From: a virus
Strand: one strand, 5' to 3'
IMG/VR virus record: IMGVR_UViG_3300037193_001274
Coordinates: 1 to 22,792 of that record
Length of the DNA stretch: 22,792 nucleotides
Both the position numbers and the translations under genes were made by a program. Under the pieces are notes generated by a model. It worked only from the letters and a program-made list of their open reading frames with translations, was not told where the DNA came from and did not search any database. Each line of letters starts with the position of its first letter. Position 1 is the stretch's first letter. Shown here piece after piece: positions 6,445 through 12,452 of this stretch.

Positions 6445-8033
6445 TGGCCGTACTCCCGCTCCGGCGCCGGTCGGCCGAGCCCGCGCCCTACGTGGCCCGA
6501 CAGACCATCACTGCGTCTGCCGCCCGGCTGAACCTGCGCAAGAAGCAGGAGACCGACGAGATCCGGCAACGGACCACGGCGACTGTCTGGCAGGAGGAAG
6601 CCTGGCAGTACTACGACGCTATCGGCGAGATCAAGTTCGCATTCGGCCTAGAGGCCAACGTCCTGAGCCGACTGCGCCTCTACGCCGCCGTCGTCACGGA
6701 CCCCGAGGCCCCGCCCTCCCGGCTCACCGATGCGGTCTCGGTAGAGAAGCCGGACGGCGAGAACCCGCATCCGCACGGCATCGACCCCAAGCTCGCCCTG
6801 CTCGCTCGCGACACGCTCAACAAGACCCTGTCGAAGACCAGCCTCGGCACGTTCATGCGGGCCTTCACGTTGAACATGGCAGTGCCGGGCGAGGGCTACT
6901 GCGTCATGATCAAGGACCGGTGGCACTTCAAGTCGACGGCGGAAGTCACCGTCGACGGCACGGGTCAAGCATACCTGCAGGAGAGCAAGAGCCAGGGACA
7001 GAACCGGGTCAAGCTCCCGGCCAACACGCCGATCGGCCGCGTCTGGCGCAATCACCCCCGCAACTCCAAGGACCCCGACTCCAGCATGCTGGGCGTCCTC
7101 GGGGACTGCGAAGAGCTGCTGCTGTACAGCCGGATGATTCGAAAGTCCATCCGGGCCCGGATGAACGCGGGTATCCTGTACGTCCCCGACGGAATCTCCG
7201 TCGCCGCCCGAACCCCCGAGGACCAGGAGACCGAGGAGGAGGCGGAGGCCGACGAGAACTCGCTCGAACAGGAGCTGACCTACGCGCTGACCGAGCCGGT
7301 CGAGGACGAGAGCTCGTCGGCTTCGATCATCCCGCTACTGTTGCGCGGCCCGGCGGACATGGCCGACCAGATCAAGTACATCGAGCTTCACTCGAAGTCG
7401 GACGAAGCTCTGGTCGCCAAGTCCGAGCGCGCACTGGAGCGGATCCTCCAGGGTCTGGACGTGCCCAAGGACCTGGTGACAGGCCTGGCCAACGTCAAGT
7501 ACTCGAACGCCATCCAGATCGATGAGAACCTGTACAAGGCGCACATCGAGCCTCTGGCCGTGATCCTGTGCGAGGCGGTCACCGAGATCATCCTGCGGCC
7601 CCAGCTTGCGGCGGCGGCGAAGGCTAGCGGCGAGGAGTTCACGGAAGAGGACCTGGCCAAGATCGTCGTCTGGTACGACCCGTCGGAGATCACGGTCAAG
7701 CCCAACCGGTCGGAGGACGCCGACACCGGGTACAGCCACTATCTGCTGTCCGGTGACGCCTGGCGCCGCGAGCACGGCTTCTCGGACCAGGACGCCCCGG
7801 ACGAGAACGAGATCGCTCGACGCATGGCGCTGGAGAAGGCCGAGCTGCCGCCGGAGATGGCCGCCGCCCTGTTCAATCTGCTGCTGCCGAACATCCTCAA
7901 GGCGGCCCAGGCGCAGAACGCGGCCAACGACCCGAACGGCGGCCTGCCCGCCGACCTGCAGGAGATGCTCGGACAGACCGAGACCCCGATGAGCATGGGC
8001 CAGGTGGCCGAACCCGTGGGAGCCCAGCAATGA
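6444..8033 (+). CDS. Portal protein
   Basis: 529 aa, typical length. The portal is the dodecameric channel at one capsid vertex and the docking point for the terminase. Family features include an N-terminal region with NVLSRLRLYAAVV, the stretch PIGRVWRNHPRNSKDPDSSMLG-type (residues about 195-215) seen in actinophage portals, RMIRKSIRARMNAGILYVPDG, and a central helix-rich region before the acidic C-terminal part. ATG 6444 (TGATG overlap with the previous stop) is preferred over GTG 6441. AAGGTGA at 6433-6439 is a usable ribosome binding site. A Glu/Asp-rich insertion lies near residues 255-275. Confidence 0.9.
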   Translation: MAVLPLRRRSAEPAPYVARQTITASAARLNLRKKQETDEIRQRTTATVWQEEAWQYYDAIGEIKFAFGLEANVLSRLRLYAAVVTDPEAPPSRLTDAVSVEKPDGENPHPHGIDPKLALLARDTLNKTLSKTSLGTFMRAFTLNMAVPGEGYCVMIKDRWHFKSTAEVTVDGTGQAYLQESKSQGQNRVKLPANTPIGRVWRNHPRNSKDPDSSMLGVLGDCEELLLYSRMIRKSIRARMNAGILYVPDGISVAARTPEDQETEEEAEADENSLEQELTYALTEPVEDESSSASIIPLLLRGPADMADQIKYIELHSKSDEALVAKSERALERILQGLDVPKDLVTGLANVKYSNAIQIDENLYKAHIEPLAVILCEAVTEIILRPQLAAAAKASGEEFTEEDLAKIVVWYDPSEITVKPNRSEDADTGYSHYLLSGDAWRREHGFSDQDAPDENEIARRMALEKAELPPEMAAALFNLLLPNILKAAQAQNAANDPNGGLPADLQEMLGQTETPMSMGQVAEPVGAQQ

Positions 8034-8416
8034 CCGTCTGGAGTGTGCAAGCTCGCGTCGAGGCCGCTGCTCAGGGTCGGGCCATGCCCGACGGGTCGTT
8101 CCCGGTGGACGACGTCGACTCGCTGGTGGCGGCGGTCCGCTCGGTCCCCCGAGTCGACTCGCACCGTCAACTCGACGCCGCGTCGCACCTGCTGCGGCGA
8201 GCCAACGAGCTCGGGGTCTCGGAACGGCTGCTGGTGGCTGCGGGGCTCGACCCGGGCCTGGTCATCCGGGCCCGCAACCGCACCGCTGTCGGCACGCTGA
8301 TCGAGGTCGGCGACCACCACGTCCGGGTGTCCGGGCTGACCGCGTCTGGGGTCCGAGTTCACCTGCCGGACGGTATGCTGGAGATCACGGAGTCCGATAT
8401 CGTCGAGGCGGTGTGA
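8030..8416 (+). CDS. DGSFP-domain protein (128 aa)
   Basis: Residues about 12-72 match, by eye, residues 60-121 of the 9168 protein. Both have a basic/Ala lead, then A(M/L)PDGSFP (here 18-25), then a Leu/Ala helix and an RRA-type helix. This helical domain recurs in actinophage head-region proteins and I cannot give it a function. Residues about 80-128 form a small beta-rich domain (GTLIEVGDHHVRVSGL, GVRVHLPDGMLEI). Its ATG overlaps the portal stop (ATGA at 8030-8033), and its stop overlaps the next gene, placing it in the portal unit. Confidence 0.75.
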   Translation: MTVWSVQARVEAAAQGRAMPDGSFPVDDVDSLVAAVRSVPRVDSHRQLDAASHLLRRANELGVSERLLVAAGLDPGLVIRARNRTAVGTLIEVGDHHVRVSGLTASGVRVHLPDGMLEITESDIVEAV

Positions 8417-9153
8417 TGCAGGAGCTGGTGGGGCTGCTCTCGCGGCGGACGGGTGATGACCGTGAGGATCCGTTGTGGGACTTCTTCGGGGTCACCTGGG
8501 GGACCGTAGAGGGTGAAGGTATAGACGTCGCAGTCTACCGGGGTCACCACGATGTGTTCCGGGCGACCCTGGAAGCTCGGGCGCAGCTCGACCGCGACTA
8601 CGGTCACCCGTCGGAGTTTGCCGTCCCGGTGCCCGACCACAACGATCTGCGGATGGTCAAGCCGCTACAGCCCGGCGAGGCGCCGCGCGAGGTCGTGCTC
8701 GGCGACGGCGGGGTCGACGTCCGGATCATCCAGCTCAAGCTCGGACCGGTCCAGGTCGGGAAGGTCGACGGTTGGTACGGGCCGTTCACCGAGGCCGCCG
8801 TCCGGCGGTACCAGGAACGCCACGGGCTGAACGTCACCGGCAAGGTCGGGCGCCGGACCCGAGACCGGCTGCAGGGCATCACTCGGGGGCCGCGCGGGGC
8901 TAACCGGGCGCCTGCGTTCGGTCATCCGGACGAAGCCTGGACGCGGCAGACCTTGCGGATGGCCGGGTACGGACCGATCGACGACTCGAAACCCGAAGAG
9001 GGTTACGCGACCTGGGTGCCGCCGATCTGGCTGGATCAGTACAATCGGCTTACTGTCGCCGGAGCTAAGCAGGCGCACGCCCAGGCGATCGCGCGGGGAG
9101 CCTATCCGTCCCCGTTCGAACCTGGTACACTTCGATCCGTCGACCCGGAGTGA
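8416..9153 (+). CDS. Peptidoglycan-binding domain protein (245 aa)
   Basis: Residues about 97-155 form a PG_binding_1-type three-helix domain: VRIIQLKLG, then GKVDGWYGPFTEAAVRRYQ, then LNVTGKVGRRTRDRL. The VDGxYGPxTExAVRxYQ core is characteristic. Such domains bind cell-wall peptidoglycan, usually attached to an amidase or lysozyme. No catalytic domain is evident here: residues 1-95 are unrecognised, and the C-terminal 90 residues (AFGHPDEAWTRQTLRMAGY; WVPPIWLDQYN) match nothing I know. The gene lies in the head module. ATG 8416 (TGATG) is preferred to GTG 8413. Confidence 0.78.
   Translation: MQELVGLLSRRTGDDREDPLWDFFGVTWGTVEGEGIDVAVYRGHHDVFRATLEARAQLDRDYGHPSEFAVPVPDHNDLRMVKPLQPGEAPREVVLGDGGVDVRIIQLKLGPVQVGKVDGWYGPFTEAAVRRYQERHGLNVTGKVGRRTRDRLQGITRGPRGANRAPAFGHPDEAWTRQTLRMAGYGPIDDSKPEEGYATWVPPIWLDQYNRLTVAGAKQAHAQAIARGAYPSPFEPGTLRSVDPE
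9114..9131 (+). promoter_or_regulatory. Promoter-like core with GTTCGAAC palindrome
   Basis: CTGGTACACT (9122-9131) lies in the last codons of the previous gene, 36 bases before ATG 9168. Directly upstream is the 8-bp palindrome GTTCGAAC (9114-9121). The core matches the copies at 1615 and 15500 exactly in TGGTACACT. The position just before a large gene with its own strong ribosome binding site (AGGGGAG at 9153-9159) fits a promoter for the acidic repeat protein gene. Confidence 0.45.
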
Positions 9154-9167
9154 GGGGAGCTCACCGT

Positions 9168-11411
9168 ATGGCCACGATCCCCGTCATCGCTTCGGCAGAT
9201 GACATCGATGCGGCAATCGTCTACGCGCACCGCCGTCCCGAGGCCCGCTGGTACGTGGCCCGGCGCGCGGAAGCGCTGGGCGTCAGCAACAAGATCCCTC
9301 AGAAGTGGGGGATCACGGCGGCCGGTCCGCCGCAGGCAGTCCGCGAGAAGGCCGCTGACAAGGGCCAGGCACTCCCTGACGGGTCGTTTCCGATCCGCAA
9401 CAAGGAGGACCTGGCCAAGGCTGTGAAGGCGTTCGGTCGCGCCAAGGACAAGGCGAAGGCTAAGCGACACATCATCAAGCGTGCCCGTGCTCTCAAGGCC
9501 GTCGACACGTTGCCGGAGAGCTGGGGAGTCACCGCTACCGGCGCTCTGGTCGCTGCGTCCATCCGAGGCATGGCCCGAAAGATCAAGTGGGATCCCGCCC
9601 TGCATCCACGCGGCCGAGACGGCCGGTTCATCGAGAAGGGCGGCTCGGTCGACATCTTCGAGGGCGCCGGGTTCCGGACGCCCGAGGCCCGGGGGCGCGC
9701 GGTCGGCGTGCGCCGCGAGGGCGACAACGAGCTGGTCCAGGTCGAGATCACCACAGCCCCGACCGGCGGTGAGTACAAGATCGGCGACACGGTCGAGGTC
9801 GATACCGAGAACCTGGAAGCTGGGCCCGAGCAGAAGGCCCGACTGGACGAGGCTCCCGAGGGCGAGCCGGAGCCCGATATCATCTCGGACGACACGGCCG
9901 ACGCAGACCTGGATCGGAAGGTCGACGCGGTCTACGAGGCCTTGGACGAGATGGAGGCCGAGTACAACCCGGACACCATCGACGACACGGTCTACGCCGT
10001 GATCGACGAGAACCCGGACATGGAGCCGGGCGAAGTGGCGATGGAGGTCTCGTCTCGGCTCGACCTGGATGCTCCCGACCTGGAGGAGGAGGAGGACTCA
10101 GCGCCTTCCTCCGAGTTCGCCTCTGAGGAAGAGTGGCGCGGCGCCCTGTACGACGAGCTGACCGAGCGTGGGGTCAACGAGTACAGCATCGACGACGTCA
10201 TGTCGCGGGTCGATTCGACGCCGTATGAGAGCGGTCAGACTCCGGCTGAGTGGGCCGATGAGAACCTGGCCAACCTCGATGTGGACGAGATCGAGTACGA
10301 AGGCGAGGAAGACGACTTCGTCGAAGATGTTCGGGCCACGCTCGACGCGCGTGGCGTCGAGGGCATCGAGGACGGCGACATCGTCGAGCTCTACCGATCG
10401 AATCCCGACCTGTCGCGCGAGGATGCAGCGGACGCGCTCGCTTCGCGCAATGCCGAAACTCCGCCGCCGGACGCGCCGGAGACAGAAGAGATCGTCGAGG
10501 AGAGCTCCTACTCCGCCTACCTGAACGAGGACGGCACGGCCGACCCGCAGACCTCCTACGACTACTTCAAGGAGCGGCTGACCGAGGGCTATGGTCCGTT
10601 CGACACCCCGGACGGCCAGCCGACCGACGAACAGGTCAAGGACTACATCAGCCAGCTCTACGACACTCTTGACTCCGGCAACGAGGTCGAGGACGCCGAT
10701 CTGACGAAGATGCTCGACGCGGCCAGCGGTCATACGCCGGAAGGCGTCGAAGAGGAGGTTATCGAGCCAGGCCCCGCCCCCGCTCCGGAGCCGATCGAAG
10801 GTCCCGGCTTCACGCTGCCCTCGGACGCCCGAGCAGGCGACACCGATCCCCGAGCGTGGACCGGGCGCAAGGTCGACGTCCAGACTCGGGACGGACAGGT
10901 GTTCACGGGCGGGCGTGCGATCGTCCGCCGGGAGCGCGATGGGTCCTTCACGATGACGGTGGACGACCAGCCGGTCGACATGGACAACATCGCCACGATC
11001 GAAGAGTGGACGCCGAATCCCGACGACCCGGAGGCGTTCATCCGCCCCGAGCTTCCAGGTGAGAACGAGATCGTCCTGGTCGAGGGGTTCCCAGCCGCAC
11101 CCATCGGGGACCGCGAAGAGCTGATATTCCAGCGGACGGTCGAAGAGATCCAGGCGGCAGCGGGCAACCGGGCCCGGCTGCGCAAGATGCTCAACGACTG
11201 GCGCAAGACCAAGCGAGCGAGCCAGGCTCGTGCCGTGTCGCGCGGGTCTGGTCCTAGCCCGGAAGATGACCGGGTCGAACGCCAGATTGACTGGCGGATC
11301 GCTCTGCTGGAGAAGATGATCGCGGACATCCCGTCCGGTCGCCGCAGCACCACCGCGTCCGGAGCAGAGGATCCGCGCGAGACGCTGCGGCGACGAGTCT
11401 ACGGGGACTGA
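9168..11411 (+). CDS. Large acidic repeat protein, head-associated (747 aa)
   Basis: A mosaic protein of unknown function. Residues 11-49 and 80-121 are two related helical units, each ending P-x-x-WG(I/V); the second is preceded by LPDGSFPI (69-76), shared with the 8030 protein. Residues 138-228 contain HPRGRDGRFIEKGG and a beta domain closely similar to residues 10-100 of the ART-like protein encoded next. Residues 245-515 are extremely rich in Asp/Glu and contain about four degenerate helical repeats. Residues about 530-610 form a small beta domain (GRKVDVQTRDGQVFTGG), and the C-terminus is a basic helical tail. ATG 9168 is chosen over GTG 9150 because AGGGGAG lies 8 bases upstream of it. 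Candidate roles are scaffold-like, packaged or DNA-mimic protein. Confidence 0.8.
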   Translation: MATIPVIASADDIDAAIVYAHRRPEARWYVARRAEALGVSNKIPQKWGITAAGPPQAVREKAADKGQALPDGSFPIRNKEDLAKAVKAFGRAKDKAKAKRHIIKRARALKAVDTLPESWGVTATGALVAASIRGMARKIKWDPALHPRGRDGRFIEKGGSVDIFEGAGFRTPEARGRAVGVRREGDNELVQVEITTAPTGGEYKIGDTVEVDTENLEAGPEQKARLDEAPEGEPEPDIISDDTADADLDRKVDAVYEALDEMEAEYNPDTIDDTVYAVIDENPDMEPGEVAMEVSSRLDLDAPDLEEEEDSAPSSEFASEEEWRGALYDELTERGVNEYSIDDVMSRVDSTPYESGQTPAEWADENLANLDVDEIEYEGEEDDFVEDVRATLDARGVEGIEDGDIVELYRSNPDLSREDAADALASRNAETPPPDAPETEEIVEESSYSAYLNEDGTADPQTSYDYFKERLTEGYGPFDTPDGQPTDEQVKDYISQLYDTLDSGNEVEDADLTKMLDAASGHTPEGVEEEVIEPGPAPAPEPIEGPGFTLPSDARAGDTDPRAWTGRKVDVQTRDGQVFTGGRAIVRRERDGSFTMTVDDQPVDMDNIATIEEWTPNPDDPEAFIRPELPGENEIVLVEGFPAAPIGDREELIFQRTVEEIQAAAGNRARLRKMLNDWRKTKRASQARAVSRGSGPSPEDDRVERQIDWRIALLEKMIADIPSGRRSTTASGAEDPRETLRRRVYGD

Positions 11412-11417
11412 ATCGCC

Positions 11418-12449
11418 GTGGCTAGTATCCGGGGCACCGTTCAACGGGCCCGGTGGAATCCGGCGCTGCACCCTCGGGGCCGCGACGGGCGATTCATCGA
11501 GAGCGGTGGGCTGGTCAATCTCTTTGACGGGGCCGGGTTCGCCAAGCCTAGCGGCCGAGGGCGAGCGGTTGGGGTCCGGCAGGACGAGAGCGGCGAGGAG
11601 CTGATCCAGGTCCAGCTCCTCGACCCGCCGCCCGGAGACTATACTCGGGGCGACATCGTAGAGATCGACCCCGAGAATGCCGAAGCAGCGCCCGAGGCCA
11701 AGGCCCGAATCAGCGATGAGGACCTGGGCACGGGCATTCGCTGGCTGCCCATCCACCAGAGTACCTTGGACATGCTGGACGAGTCGATGGACAACGTCGA
11801 GACTCGGCGCCGCATCCAGCAGTTGCACCGCGAAAACGGCAACCTGCGGTCTCGACAAGTGGCCGACATCATCGCGGAGGAGCAGACCGAGGAGATCGCC
11901 GAGACGGTACCTGAGGAGGAAGTGACCGAACCGTCGGTCACTCCTCGGCAGGTCTATCACGTGACTTCGCCGGAGGGCCGTGCCGGGATCGAGAAGACCG
12001 GGTTTCGTTCGACCGGCGAGAACGGTGCCTTCTTCGGTCAAGGTATCTACTTCCACACCGACAAATCGCACTCGGATCAGTACCTGGAGAACTGGCAGGA
12101 CGAGGTCGACCCGCGCGCCGAGCAGATGAAGGCAGTAGCGGAGGTGCGCAACCCGTTCATCGTGCACACGGAGTTTCAAGAGGAAGACTTCGACCGCGAC
12201 GAGCTGGCGGAGACGCCGCGCCCGCTGGAGAAGATGTGGGAGACGATGCGCGACGCCGGGCTGATCGACAACGGGGCTCGTCCGACGCCATCGGAGATTA
12301 CTCGGATCCTGCAGGACGCTGGGTACGACGCGGTCGAGGTCATCCATCACGGCGAGTACGATAATGACTCGACCGGCAGTCAACTGGTACTCTTCGACCC
12401 GGAGCGCGCGAAGGCCGTCTTGCGCGACCGGGTACACGGAGGAGGCTAG
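11418..12449 (+). CDS. ADP-ribosyltransferase-like head-region protein (343 aa)
   Basis: Residues 10-100 repeat the HPRGRDGRF domain of the 9168 protein. A helical acidic linker (100-175) follows. Residues about 178-340 look like the ADP-ribosyltransferase fold of phage polyvalent proteins, which transfer ADP-ribose from NAD+. Readable motifs are VYHVTS with His181, GQGIYFHTD with Tyr211, and a final GYDAVEVI (302-309) then GSQLVLFDP (320-328). In relatives the last motif usually carries Glu where Gln322 stands, so activity may be altered. GTG 11418 follows the previous stop by 6 bases. The target, if any, is unknown. The fold assignment is by motif reading only. Confidence 0.78.
   Translation: MASIRGTVQRARWNPALHPRGRDGRFIESGGLVNLFDGAGFAKPSGRGRAVGVRQDESGEELIQVQLLDPPPGDYTRGDIVEIDPENAEAAPEAKARISDEDLGTGIRWLPIHQSTLDMLDESMDNVETRRRIQQLHRENGNLRSRQVADIIAEEQTEEIAETVPEEEVTEPSVTPRQVYHVTSPEGRAGIEKTGFRSTGENGAFFGQGIYFHTDKSHSDQYLENWQDEVDPRAEQMKAVAEVRNPFIVHTEFQEEDFDRDELAETPRPLEKMWETMRDAGLIDNGARPTPSEITRILQDAGYDAVEVIHHGEYDNDSTGSQLVLFDPERAKAVLRDRVHGGG
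12376..12393 (+). promoter_or_regulatory. Promoter-like element inside ART-like gene
   Basis: GCAGTCAACTGGTACTCT (12376-12393) closely matches the capsid-gene copy in AGTCAA and TGGTAC-CT, with one base less between the halves. It lies 59 bases before ATG 12453 and therefore could drive the 2H phosphoesterase gene. It coincides with codons for SQLVL of the ART-like protein's last motif, so the DNA serves two roles if the promoter is real. Confidence 0.45.
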
Positions 12450-12452
12450 CCC

